This document shows, one piece after another, positions 7,986 to 16,364 of a DNA stretch of 64,000 nucleotides (its first letter is position 1; each line of letters opens with the position of its first letter). The stretch comes from Saliphagus infecundisoli (GTDB lineage Archaea; Halobacteriota; Halobacteria; Halobacteriales; Natrialbaceae), in contig NZ_JAIWHV010000002.1 in NCBI RefSeq assembly GCF_020177375.1, positions 372,001 through 436,000 on the forward strand, in the 5' to 3' direction. The notes beneath the pieces were generated by a model. It searched no databases and was not told where the DNA came from. It worked only from the letters and a program-made list of their open reading frames with translations. A program made the position numbers and the translations under genes.

Positions 7986-9650
7986 GTGAGTCACGATTCG
8001 TCGATCCGCGTCCTCGCCGTCGAGGGCACCGCGTGGGCTGCCAGCGCGGCCGTCTACGACGCCGGAAGCGAGGAGGTCTTCATCGAGACCGACGCCTACC
8101 TCCCCGACAGCGGCGGCATCCACCCTCGCGAGGCCGCCGAACACATGCACGGGGCGATCCCGCGGGTCGTCGAGACGGCGCTCTCACATGCCCGGGAGAC
8201 GGTCGATGGACCCGCCAGTGAGCCGCCCGTCGACGCGGTCGCCTTCTCCCGGGGACCCGGATTGGGCCCCTGTCTGCGGATCGTCGCGACGGTCGCGCGG
8301 GCGCTCGCGCAGACACTGGAGGTTCCCCTGGTCGGGGTCAACCACATGGTCGCCCACCTCGAGATCGGACGCCACACCTCGGAGTTCAATTCTCCAGTGT
8401 GTCTGAACGCCAGCGGCGCGAACGCCCACCTGCTCGCCTACCGCAACGGCCGGTATCGCGTGCTCGGCGAGACGATGGACACCGGCGTCGGCAACGCCAT
8501 CGACAAGTTCACTCGCCACGTCGGCTGGTCGCATCCCGGCGGGCCAAAAGTCGAGGAGGCGGCCGCCCGCGCGGAGGGCGAGGAGCTGCTCGACCTCCCC
8601 TACGTCGTCAAGGGGATGGACTTCTCGTTTTCGGGGATCATGACGGCGGCGAAGGAGGCCTACGACGGGGGCGAGGACGTCGAGGACGTTTGCTGTTCGC
8701 TCCAGGAGAACGTCTTCGCGATGCTCGCGGAGGTCGCCGAACGCGCGCTCTCGCTCACTGGACGGGAGGAACTCGTGTTGGGGGGTGGGGTCGGCCAGAA
8801 CGCCCGCCTGCGGGGGATGCTCGCGGAGATGTGCGAGGCGAGGGGCGCCAGCTTCCACGCGCCCGACCCGCGATTCCTGCGGGACAACGCGGGGATGATC
8901 GCGGTGTTGGGCGCGAAGATGTACGCGGCCGGCGACACCCTCGAGATCGCCGACTCCCGCGTCGATCCCGACTTCCGGCCCGACCAGGTGCCCGTCACCT
9001 GGCGGGAGGCGCCCGAGCCGGCCCCGAGGCGAGCCGAGGGAGAGGCGGTTCGGGGCGCCGAGGCGGTCGTGACCCCCGAGGGCGACCGCGTGGTCAAACG
9101 TCGCCTGCCCAAGTCCTACCGTCATCCCGACCTCGACGACCGCCTGCGCCGAGAGCGGACCGCGGGGGAGGCCCGGCTGACGAGCCTCGCGCGCCGCGAG
9201 GGCGTGTCGACGCCCGTCCTCTCCGACGTCGATCCGCGGGAGGCGACCCTCGAGTTCGAACGCGTCGGGACCGCCGACCTCCGGGACGCTCTCACCGAGC
9301 AGCGGGTCCGGGAGGTCGGGGCGCACCTGGCGACGATCCACGGCGCGGGATTCGTCCACGGCGATCCGACGACGCGGAACGTCCGGGTCGGCGCCGGGAC
9401 GGACGGCGATGGGGACGATGCAGGGGGTCGAACCTATCTCATCGACTTCGGGCTGGGCTACCACACCGACCACGTCGAGGACTACGCGATGGACCTCCAC
9501 GTCGCGGAGGGGAGCCTCGTCGGCACGGCCGACGACCCCGACCCGCTTCGAGCGGCGCTCCGGGAGAGCTACCGCGCGGCCGGCGACGAGCGAGTTCTAA
9601 ATCGACTCGCCGAGATCGAGTCCCGCGGGCGGTACGTCTCGGAACCCTGA
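7986..9650 (+). CDS. kae1-bud32: Bifunctional tRNA threonylcarbamoyladenosine synthase Kae1 / protein kinase Bud32
   Basis: This 554-residue fusion makes t6A37 in tRNA with the other KEOPS subunits. The Kae1 half (about 1-330) is an ASKHA ATPase with the metal-binding HxxxH in NHMVAHLEIG, the phosphate loop GGPKVEEAA, GGGVGQNARLRGML and the late Asp in RDNAG. The Bud32 half (about 345-554) is a small RIO-type kinase: VVKRRLPKSYRHP (catalytic Lys), RERTAGEARL, HGDPTTRNV and the metal Asp in LIDFGLGY. The catalytic-loop Leu usual in HGDLTTSN is Pro here. It starts with GTG 30 bp after rps27ae. Confidence 0.95.
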   Translation: MSHDSSIRVLAVEGTAWAASAAVYDAGSEEVFIETDAYLPDSGGIHPREAAEHMHGAIPRVVETALSHARETVDGPASEPPVDAVAFSRGPGLGPCLRIVATVARALAQTLEVPLVGVNHMVAHLEIGRHTSEFNSPVCLNASGANAHLLAYRNGRYRVLGETMDTGVGNAIDKFTRHVGWSHPGGPKVEEAAARAEGEELLDLPYVVKGMDFSFSGIMTAAKEAYDGGEDVEDVCCSLQENVFAMLAEVAERALSLTGREELVLGGGVGQNARLRGMLAEMCEARGASFHAPDPRFLRDNAGMIAVLGAKMYAAGDTLEIADSRVDPDFRPDQVPVTWREAPEPAPRRAEGEAVRGAEAVVTPEGDRVVKRRLPKSYRHPDLDDRLRRERTAGEARLTSLARREGVSTPVLSDVDPREATLEFERVGTADLRDALTEQRVREVGAHLATIHGAGFVHGDPTTRNVRVGAGTDGDGDDAGGRTYLIDFGLGYHTDHVEDYAMDLHVAEGSLVGTADDPDPLRAALRESYRAAGDERVLNRLAEIESRGRYVSEP

Positions 9651-9756
9651 ATCCGGTCCGACCCGCCGGTCGGCGTCGGCTCGCTCGTCGTTCCTTCGCC
9701 GGTCGTCCGGACGGGCACGGTTATCGTTATCACACGGACGACCGAACCGCACTCCC

Positions 9757-9888
9757 ATGGACGAGATCCTCGTCGCGGTCGCCAAGGGGGGCGAACTCGC
9801 CATCGACCTGTGTTTGACGTTCTACGAGAAGGTCTTTTCCGACGAGGAAGACGAGGGGGAGCGGTCGGTGGCTGACGAACCTCGGTAA
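9757..9888 (+). CDS. Hypothetical small acidic protein, 43 aa
   Basis: Starting MDEILVAVAKGGELAIDLCL, the first half is an amphipathic or short hydrophobic helix; the second half is a run of acidic residues (FSDEEDEGERSV). Codon usage is like the neighbouring genes. I do not recognise a family. Its support is the coding-like composition and a start in a suitable place after kae1-bud32. It could be spurious. Confidence 0.4.
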   Translation: MDEILVAVAKGGELAIDLCLTFYEKVFSDEEDEGERSVADEPR

Positions 9889-9949
9889 CCGAAACGTCTC
9901 CCTCCCATCGCCGGGAGCAGGCAGGCGGTCATCGTCCTCCGGCGACGTC

Positions 9950-11587
9950 TCACTCGCCGTCGCTCACCTTCCCGTCCTCACGATCACGCTCGCGAGCCTC
10001 CGGATCCCGTTCCGTGGGATCACCGTACCCGCCGCCGCCGGGCGTCCGGACCGTGACCGTCGCGCCTGCCGACACCGATTCCGTCGTCTTCGCTCCGACG
10101 GTCCGCCCATCGATCAGGTTCTCCCCGGTCGCGCCCGGTTCGCCGCCCGCGGCGCCCGCCGGTCGGGTCCGTCGGCGTTCGGAGAGCAGGGAGACGACGG
10201 CGTCGGTCTCGACTCTCACGGCCCGCTCGATTCCCAGCCCGCCCCGAAACTCGCCGTCGCCGCCGGTGTCGGGCCGGAGGCCGTAGCGCTCGACCCTGAG
10301 GGGGTACTCGGCCTCCAGGGCCTCGACCGGCGTGTTGAGCGTGTTGGTCATCCCGACCTGGACGCCGTCGATTCCATCGGAGTCCGCCCGGCCGCCGAGG
10401 CCGCCGCCGATCGTCTCGTAGTAGGTAAACCCTTCCTCGCCCGTGCCGTCGACGTCTCCGCTCGAGCCCCCTCCCCCGCGCCCGCCGATCACGAAGTTGT
10501 TCATCGTCCCCTGCCCCTGGGCCGGAACGCGATCCGGAACGCACTCTTCGAGGGCCGCGAGGACGACGTCGGTCACCCGCTGGCTGGTCTCGACGTTGCC
10601 GCCGACGACCGCCGCCGGCGGTCGCGGGTTCAGAAGCGACCCTTCGGGCGCCTCGACGCTGACCGGCGCGTAACAGCCGTGGTTGGGTGGGATCTCCGGA
10701 TCGGTCACCGACCGGAGGACGAAGTAGACCGCGCTGGTCGCGACCGCGAGCGGGGCGTTGACGTTGCCCGCAACTTGGCTCGCGGTTCCCGCGAAATCGA
10801 CCTCCATCCGGCGTCCGTCGATCCGCACCGTCGCCTCGATCGGGATCTCCTCGTCGGTGCGGCCGTCGCCCTCCATGACGTCGCGAGCGCGGTACTCGCC
10901 GTCCGGAAATCCCTCCAACTCGCCTTCGACCCGCTCGCGGGAGTAGTCGATGACGGCCTCGAAGGCGGTTTCGAGATCGATCTCGCTCTCCTCGGAGAGC
11001 TCCCGGATCCGCTCTTCGGCCCGGTCGGTCGCCGCGATCTGGGCCCGGAGATCCGCCCGACGCTCCTCGGGGTCCCGGACGTTCGCGAGGACCGTCTCGA
11101 GGAGGTCCTCGTCCATCTCGCCCCCGCGGACGAGCCGGACTCCCGGAATTCGGAGCCCTTCCTCGTAGATCTCGGTCGCCCCGGCGGGCATGCTTCCCGG
11201 GGTCGCCCCGCCGACGTCGGCGTGGTGGGCCCGGGAGACCGCGTAGCCCGTGACTTCTCCCGCCACAGCGATCGGCGCGACGAGGGTGACGTCGGGGAGG
11301 TGCGTCCCCCCCGCGAAGGGGTCGTTCAGCGCGACGACGTCGCCGGGGACGAGGTCCCGATCGAGGACCGTCTCGACCGCCCGGGGCATCGCCCCGAGGT
11401 GGACCGGGATGTGCTCGGCCTGGGCGACCATTCGGCCCTCGCGGTCGAACAGCGCCGTCGAGCAGTCCCGGCGCTCCTTGATGTTCGGCGAGCGGGCGCT
11501 GCGGATCAACACCTGGCCCATCTCGGTCGCGACCCCCTCCAACTGGTTGCGGACGACCTCGAGGGTGACCGGATCGACGCCGCTCAC
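9950..11587 (-). CDS. hyuB: Hydantoinase/oxoprolinase B subunit
   Basis: The 545-residue protein begins GTG (VSGVDPVTLEVVRNQLEGVATEMG), the standard HyuB opening. It contains the family segments SARSPNIKERRDCSTALFD, LGAMPRAV, DVVALNDPFAGGTHLPDV and VSRAHHADVGG. Its GTG overlaps the stop of hyuA as GTGA, so the two subunits are co-translated. Family members hydrolyse hydantoins, 5-oxoproline or carboxylate acetone with ATP; the exact substrate cannot be read from sequence. The C-terminal 30 residues are an acidic/charged tail. Confidence 0.93.
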   Translation of the reverse strand: MSGVDPVTLEVVRNQLEGVATEMGQVLIRSARSPNIKERRDCSTALFDREGRMVAQAEHIPVHLGAMPRAVETVLDRDLVPGDVVALNDPFAGGTHLPDVTLVAPIAVAGEVTGYAVSRAHHADVGGATPGSMPAGATEIYEEGLRIPGVRLVRGGEMDEDLLETVLANVRDPEERRADLRAQIAATDRAEERIRELSEESEIDLETAFEAVIDYSRERVEGELEGFPDGEYRARDVMEGDGRTDEEIPIEATVRIDGRRMEVDFAGTASQVAGNVNAPLAVATSAVYFVLRSVTDPEIPPNHGCYAPVSVEAPEGSLLNPRPPAAVVGGNVETSQRVTDVVLAALEECVPDRVPAQGQGTMNNFVIGGRGGGGSSGDVDGTGEEGFTYYETIGGGLGGRADSDGIDGVQVGMTNTLNTPVEALEAEYPLRVERYGLRPDTGGDGEFRGGLGIERAVRVETDAVVSLLSERRRTRPAGAAGGEPGATGENLIDGRTVGAKTTESVSAGATVTVRTPGGGGYGDPTERDPEARERDREDGKVSDGE

Positions 11588-13599
11588 GCCGACTCACCCC
11601 CTTCAGTGAGCACGAGCGTCCCGTCCCCCCGGACGGTCGCCGTCCATTCGGGGGGAACGAGCGTCGTCGACTCGCGGCCCTCGAGAACCGCCGGGCCGTC
11701 GATAGTGGTTCCGATGGGCGGTCCCCGCCTGTCGTGGACCGCGGTCTCGTGAACGTCGTCGCCAAAGCGCGCCTTGCGGGTTCCCCGCTCGAAGCTCTCC
11801 TCTCCCTCGTAGGGGATCGGTCCCAGCTCCCGGCCGACGCTCGCCCTGGCCCGCAGCGTCACCAGTTCGACGGGGTCGTCGGTCCGGTAGCCGTAGGCCC
11901 GTTCGTGGGCGTCCTCGAACCGATCGCGGACGATCTCGGGATCGAACGGGTCGGGAGCGGGCACCGAGAGCTCGAAGCTCTGGCCGGCGTACCGGCAGTC
12001 CGCGACCCGATCGACGGTTCCCCGATCGGGGTCGCGGAGCCCTTCCCGGGCTCGCTCGCCGACCGCCGCGAACGCCGCTTCGACCGCCTCGAGGTCGGCC
12101 TCCGCGAGGCGGGTCCGGAGCGTTCGGACGGCGTCCACCTCCTCGTCGGCCGCGAGCAGCCCCATCGCCGAGAGCACTCCCGCTTGGAGCGGGACGACGA
12201 CGGTTCCGATCCCCAGCCGGTCGGCCAGCGCCGCCCCGAACAGCGGGCCGGCGCCGCCGAAGGCGACCAGCCCGAACTCGCGGGGGTCGTGGCCAGCCTC
12301 GACGGTGACCTCCCGGATCGTCCGGGTCATCGTCGCCGCTGCGACCCGGTAGATCCCCGCGGCGGCCTCGGCAGCGGTATCGAACCCGCCAGCCTCCGCG
12401 AGTTCCGCGAGAACCGCCGTCGCCCGATCGGGCTCGAGGGCGAGCTCTCCCCCCAACTTCCCCCCGACGTATCCCAGCTCGACGGCGGCGTCGGTGACGG
12501 TCGGCTCCTCGCCGCCGCGGCCGTAGCAGGCGGGGCCGGGCTCGGCGCCCGCAGAGCGGGGACCGACCCGGAGCGCCCCCCCGCTATCGACCCGGGCGAC
12601 GCTCCCGCCGCCCGAGCCGACGGTGGTCACGTCGACCATCGGGAGGTGGATCGGCACTCCGCCGACGGTCGTCTCGGCCGTCCGTTCGGCCTCGCCGTCC
12701 CGGACGAGGCTCACGTCGCTTGAGGTGCCGCCCATGTCGAAGGTCACCAGGCCCGCGAGGTCGCGGTCGGCAGCGACCCCTTCGGCTGCTCGGGCGGCGC
12801 CGACGACGCCCGCCGCGGGCCCCGAGAGTACCGTCGTCGCCGCTCGTTCTCTGGCCCGGTCGGCGCCCGCGACCCCGCCGTTTCCTCCCATCACCTGCGG
12901 GGTCGGGACGCCAGCCGCTCGGACCTGCTCGATCAGGTCGCCGAGGTAGGCGTCGACCGCCGGGCGGACGTAGGCGTCGGCCGCCGTCGTCGCCGTCCGC
13001 TCGTACTCCCGGAACGCCGCGAGCACCTCGTGGGAGACCGAGACCGGGATCGGGAGCCGGTCGCGCAGTCCCTCCGCGAGCCGGGCCTCGTTGTCGGGCG
13101 TCGCGTAGGCGTGTAGCAGCGCGACCGCGACGCTTTCGGCTCCCGTCTCGCGGATCTCGCCTGCGACCCGCTCGATCCCCTCCTCGGTCACGGGCCGCTC
13201 GACGCCTTCGGGGGTGGCGCGTTCGTCGACCTCGAGCCGGCGCCGGCGCGGGACCAGGGGATCCGGTCGCTCGACGCTCCGGTCGTACAGATCGGGCCGG
13301 TCCTGGCGGCCGATCTCGACGACGTCACGGAACCCCTCGGTGGTGACCAGGGCTGTCTGCGCGCCCGCCCGCTCCAGGAGGGCGTTGACGGGGACGGTCG
13401 TCGCGTGGGTGAACTCGCCGATCCCCGCGGGGACGATTCCGGCCCGCTCGCAGGCGACCTCGATCCCCCACATGACGCCGTCGGCCTGCTCGGGCGTCGT
13501 CGCCACCTTGGCGGTGACCAAGCCGTCGCCGGTCCGGAGGGTGACGTCGGTGAAGGTCCCGCCGACGTCGACCCCGATTCGGGCGGTCCCGGTTTCCAT
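11584..13599 (-). CDS. hyuA: Hydantoinase/oxoprolinase A subunit
   Basis: The start is the ATG giving METGTARIGVDVGGTFTDV. A minus-strand TATA-like gtttttgtc lies about 27 nt upstream, supporting a leaderless start there rather than the longer frame at 13674. The 671-residue ATPase subunit has the N-terminal nucleotide motif GVDVGGTFTD, the second motif LVTFDMGGTSSDVSLV, and GGAGPLFGAALADRLG in the ASKHA fold. With HyuB it would form an ATP-dependent amidohydrolase complex; substrate unknown. Confidence 0.93.
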   Translation of the reverse strand: METGTARIGVDVGGTFTDVTLRTGDGLVTAKVATTPEQADGVMWGIEVACERAGIVPAGIGEFTHATTVPVNALLERAGAQTALVTTEGFRDVVEIGRQDRPDLYDRSVERPDPLVPRRRRLEVDERATPEGVERPVTEEGIERVAGEIRETGAESVAVALLHAYATPDNEARLAEGLRDRLPIPVSVSHEVLAAFREYERTATTAADAYVRPAVDAYLGDLIEQVRAAGVPTPQVMGGNGGVAGADRARERAATTVLSGPAAGVVGAARAAEGVAADRDLAGLVTFDMGGTSSDVSLVRDGEAERTAETTVGGVPIHLPMVDVTTVGSGGGSVARVDSGGALRVGPRSAGAEPGPACYGRGGEEPTVTDAAVELGYVGGKLGGELALEPDRATAVLAELAEAGGFDTAAEAAAGIYRVAAATMTRTIREVTVEAGHDPREFGLVAFGGAGPLFGAALADRLGIGTVVVPLQAGVLSAMGLLAADEEVDAVRTLRTRLAEADLEAVEAAFAAVGERAREGLRDPDRGTVDRVADCRYAGQSFELSVPAPDPFDPEIVRDRFEDAHERAYGYRTDDPVELVTLRARASVGRELGPIPYEGEESFERGTRKARFGDDVHETAVHDRRGPPIGTTIDGPAVLEGRESTTLVPPEWTATVRGDGTLVLTEGGESA

Positions 13600-13689
13600 G
13601 GGATATCCGGGAGGCTCCGGGACAAAAACGTGTCCCACCGGCCCCGACCCGCCCGCGGACAACCGAATACTCATATCGGGGGAGGTTCA

Positions 13690-13977
13690 ATGCGGGGTAT
13701 GGTGGAGAAACCGACGTCCGGCGAGATCTTCGGCGTGCCGTACAACTTCGACCGACCGAGCCTGGGACGGATGCTCTCCGCGTACTGGCAGCCCGGCCAG
13801 GGGATGTTAGTCGAGAAGCCCTTCGGCGTCGGCTACACCCTCAACATGGCGAACTGGCGCTCCTGGATCGTGCTGGGCGTCGCCGCCGTCCTCCTCTGGC
13901 AGGAAGGCGGGACCGACGCCGCCGGCGAGGTCCCCGACGAGGAAGAGCCCGTCGAGGTCATCGTCGACGACGAGTAA
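13690..13977 (+). CDS. DUF5808-type small membrane protein
   Basis: The 95-residue protein reads MVEKPTSGEIFGVPYNFDRPSLGRMLSAY in two parts, followed by WQPGQGMLVEKPFGVGYTLN. This matches the DUF5808 signature (an FGVPYNF core followed by GYTLN), known also from SdpI-associated proteins. A single membrane span (SWIVLGVAAVLLW) and an acidic tail follow. A second in-frame ATG exists at 13699; ggagg at 13681-13685 favours the first. Function is unknown. It is divergent from hyuA and precedes rdgB. Confidence 0.75.
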   Translation: MRGMVEKPTSGEIFGVPYNFDRPSLGRMLSAYWQPGQGMLVEKPFGVGYTLNMANWRSWIVLGVAAVLLWQEGGTDAAGEVPDEEEPVEVIVDDE

Positions 13978-14055
13978 GGCGACGCCTTTCTACCGGGCGC
14001 CGTCGGCCGACGGCGGGACCGAAGCCGACTTGGGTCGACCCGTCCGACTTCCCCC

Positions 14056-14601
14056 ATGACCGTTCGGTTCGTCACGGGAAACGAGGGGAAAGTACGGGAG
14101 GCCGGCGAGTATCTCACGGAGTCCGTCGAGCAGGTCGACTACGACTATCCCGAGATCCAGGCCGACGACGTCGGCGTGATCGCGTCACGAGGGGCGAGGG
14201 AGGCGTTCGCGGACCTCGGCGGCGAGGAGGGGGTCGTCGTCGACGACACCGGGCTCTCCGTCGAGGCCCTCGGCGGGTTCCCGGGGCCGTACTCGGCGTA
14301 CGTCGAGGACACGCTGGGGATCGAGGCGATCCCGCGGCTGCTGGAGGACGACGCGGATCGCCGGGCACGCTTCCGGACGGTCGTCGCCTACGCCGACGGC
14401 GAGGGGGTCGAGACGTTCGAGGGCTCGGTCGGCGGAACGATCGTTTCTCCGCGGGGCGAGGACGGGTTCGGCTACGATCCGGTCTTCGAGTACGACGGAC
14501 GGACGTTCGCGGAGATGAGCACCGCCGAAAAGAACGCCGTCTCCCATCGCGGGCGCGCCCTCGAGGCGTTCGCGGAGTGGTACGCCGGTCGCGAGCGGTA
14601 G
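14056..14601 (+). CDS. rdgB: XTP/dITP diphosphatase, RdgB/HAM1 family
   Basis: The 181-residue house-cleaning enzyme hydrolyses non-canonical purine triphosphates such as ITP and XTP. The start FVTGNEGKVREAGEYL matches the S/TxNxxK substrate motif. VVDDTGLSVEALGGFPGPYSA carries the catalytic/metal acidic residues, and GFGYDPVFEYDGRTFAEMSTAEKNAVSHRGRAL is the purine-binding C-terminal motif. Length and order are normal for archaeal members. It is convergent with the next gene, the two stop codons being directly adjacent. Confidence 0.94.
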   Translation: MTVRFVTGNEGKVREAGEYLTESVEQVDYDYPEIQADDVGVIASRGAREAFADLGGEEGVVVDDTGLSVEALGGFPGPYSAYVEDTLGIEAIPRLLEDDADRRARFRTVVAYADGEGVETFEGSVGGTIVSPRGEDGFGYDPVFEYDGRTFAEMSTAEKNAVSHRGRALEAFAEWYAGRER

Positions 14602-15117
14602 TCAGGCCCGGGGATCGCGGTCGGGGCCCGGGTACTCGCCCCCGCGTTCGGCCTCGTAGAGCGACTCGGGGTCGAACAGCCGGGCGAAGGCGTCGGGCGG
14701 GCGGACGCTCACCCGCACGTGGGGTTGGAGGGCGATGCCGGCCCCCGGCGAGGCGAGCTCCTCGCTCTCGGTGAGCAGGTGGGCCGCGTTTCCGTGATAC
14801 GCGGAGGCCAGCGCCGGGTGGTCGTCCTCGGGATGGGTGACCGCGACCCGGTCGGCCTCCAGACGCTCACGGTGGGCGGCCGCGAGGTCCGCATCGGCGA
14901 GGGTGGCGACGAGCTCTTCGGTTTCCTCGAGGAGCGGGTCGCTCGCGACCAGGCCCATCCAGGAGTGGGCCCGAACGTGATCGAGGGCCTCGCGGGCGGC
15001 ACCTCCCACGAGGAGGTCCGCGGCGAGGACCCCGCTGTCGGCGACGACGCGGGTCGGGTCCGGCCGATCGTCGCCCCTGGCGTCGTCGAAACGATCGCCG
15101 TCGGCTTCCTCAGCCAT
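14602..15117 (-). CDS. PIN-like domain protein, haloarchaeal conserved (DUF7384-like)
   Basis: This 171-residue protein contains VVADSGVLAADLLVGGAAREALD near residue 24, resembling the first acidic motif of PIN nucleases. ASDPLLEETEELVATLADADLA and AVTHPEDDHPALASAYHGNAAHLLTE follow; in PIN proteins these positions supply further acidic residues and the ILTxD-like strand. The canonical last Asp is not obvious (LLTESEELAS instead), so nuclease activity is uncertain. Its ATG overlaps the stop of the tiny gene upstream on the minus strand. The DUF number is from memory and should be treated as tentative. Confidence 0.7.
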   Translation of the reverse strand: MAEEADGDRFDDARGDDRPDPTRVVADSGVLAADLLVGGAAREALDHVRAHSWMGLVASDPLLEETEELVATLADADLAAAHRERLEADRVAVTHPEDDHPALASAYHGNAAHLLTESEELASPGAGIALQPHVRVSVRPPDAFARLFDPESLYEAERGGEYPGPDRDPRA

Positions 15118-15211
15118 CGCTCCCCTCGCGCTCGCGGATCGCCTCCTGGATCCTCGCGGCGTCTACCTCGACGTCGGCCGCCCGCTCGAACAGCGCCGCC
15201 CAGTTATCCAT
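15110..15211 (-). CDS. 33-aa protein overlapping the PIN-like gene
   Basis: The frame MDNWAALFERAADVEVDAA followed by RIQEAIREREGSDG is strongly coding-like and helical. Its last 8 bp overlap the start of the PIN-like gene, indicating co-translation. It is too short for a folded domain but could be a helical partner. It is not recognised as a known family member. An antitoxin role is only a positional guess. Confidence 0.55.
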   Translation of the reverse strand: MDNWAALFERAADVEVDAARIQEAIREREGSDG

Positions 15212-15285
15212 ACGGGTCGTGGGTGGGGCGGGCGAAAAAGCGTTCCGTCGATAGGGTGAAGGCGCCCCCCTGCCTCGGTTCGGGC

Positions 15286-16296
15286 GTGACCGACCTCGGC
15301 AAGGTAGACCGCGCGTTCTTTGAAGACCGGATCGCCCCGAAGTTGGGTGCCGACCGCGAGGACGTCCGCATCGGTCCGACCCACGGCATCGACTTCGGGT
15401 TGCTCTCGGTCGGCGGCCGCGCGGTCGCCGTCGCGACCGACCCGATCTCGATTCTCCCCGTGCTCGGGTTCGAACGCGCGACACGGTTCGCGCTCGACCT
15501 CGTGATCGCCGACGTCGCGGTGAGCGGCCTGGCGCCCTCGCATCTCTCGATCTCGTTTACCCTCCCGCCGGAGATGGGCGACGAGGAGTTCGCGACCGTC
15601 TGGGAGACGGTAGACCGGGAGTGCCGGGAGATGGGGATCGCCGTCGCGACCGGCCACACCGCCCGCTACTCCGAGTGTTCGTACCCCTGGATCGGCGCGG
15701 CCACGGTGTTCGGCGTCGGTGACCCCGAGGAGCTGATCCGCCCCGACGGCGCCCGCCCCGGCGACCGCCTGCTGCTGACGACGGGTCCGGCCGCGGAGGC
15801 CGTCGGCGTGCTCGCGACACTCTTTTCCGACCGGATCGATCTTCCCGACTCGGTTCTCTCGGCTGCTCGCGACCGTATCGAGGACGTCCACTGTGCCAGA
15901 GACGCCCTCGCGGCCGCCGCGGCAGGTCCCATAAGCGCGATGCACGACGCCACGGAGGGCGGGATCGCGGGCGCGATGAACGAGATGGCGGCGGGCGCGG
16001 GCGTCCGCTTCGAGATCGATCGGGACGCCGTCGTGCTCCGGCCGGGCGTCGAGGAGGTCGCGGACCACTTCGACTTCGACTCCTGGGCGGCGACCTCCTG
16101 TGGCACCCTCCTGCTCGCGGTCGACCCTTCGGGGGTCGAGCGAGTCGTCGAGGCCCTCGAGGCCCGGGACACTGCCGTCGCCGAGATCGGCCGCGTCCGG
16201 GAGGGCGAGGGCGTCGTCGCCGACGGCGAGCGAGTCGCTCCCCCGGAGCGCGACCCCTCCTGGGCGGTGTACGCCGCGCTCGCGGCGGGGTCGTAG
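15286..16296 (+). CDS. AIR synthase-related protein (HypE/ThiL-type fold)
   Basis: The 336-residue protein starts with GTG (VTDLGKVDRAFFEDRIAPKLG); another in-frame GTG at 15256 would add ten residues. PurM/ThiL-like features are a first half with THGIDFGLLSVGGRAVAVATDPISI and VSGLAPSHLSISFTLPPEM, VATGHTARY, and the second half HDATEGGIAGAMNEMAAGAGV (the Gly-rich nucleotide motif), ending SCGTLLLAVDP. Members bind ATP and phosphorylate or dehydrate small molecules. The haloarchaeal subgroup has no assigned reaction that I can name. It sits upstream of a ThiD gene, so a thiamine-related role is possible but unproven. Confidence 0.85.
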   Translation: MTDLGKVDRAFFEDRIAPKLGADREDVRIGPTHGIDFGLLSVGGRAVAVATDPISILPVLGFERATRFALDLVIADVAVSGLAPSHLSISFTLPPEMGDEEFATVWETVDRECREMGIAVATGHTARYSECSYPWIGAATVFGVGDPEELIRPDGARPGDRLLLTTGPAAEAVGVLATLFSDRIDLPDSVLSAARDRIEDVHCARDALAAAAAGPISAMHDATEGGIAGAMNEMAAGAGVRFEIDRDAVVLRPGVEEVADHFDFDSWAATSCGTLLLAVDPSGVERVVEALEARDTAVAEIGRVREGEGVVADGERVAPPERDPSWAVYAALAAGS

Positions 16297-16364
16297 CCGC
16301 GTCGGTTCCCCGTCGGCGCGAGCGCGACCACCACTGACTTGTACAACCGGAGATTAGGGCGGCC

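Noticed and set aside
16297-16364. A TPP riboswitch upstream of thiD
   Set aside because: The gap is only 68 bp and lacks the conserved ctgaga-type core; nothing supports it.
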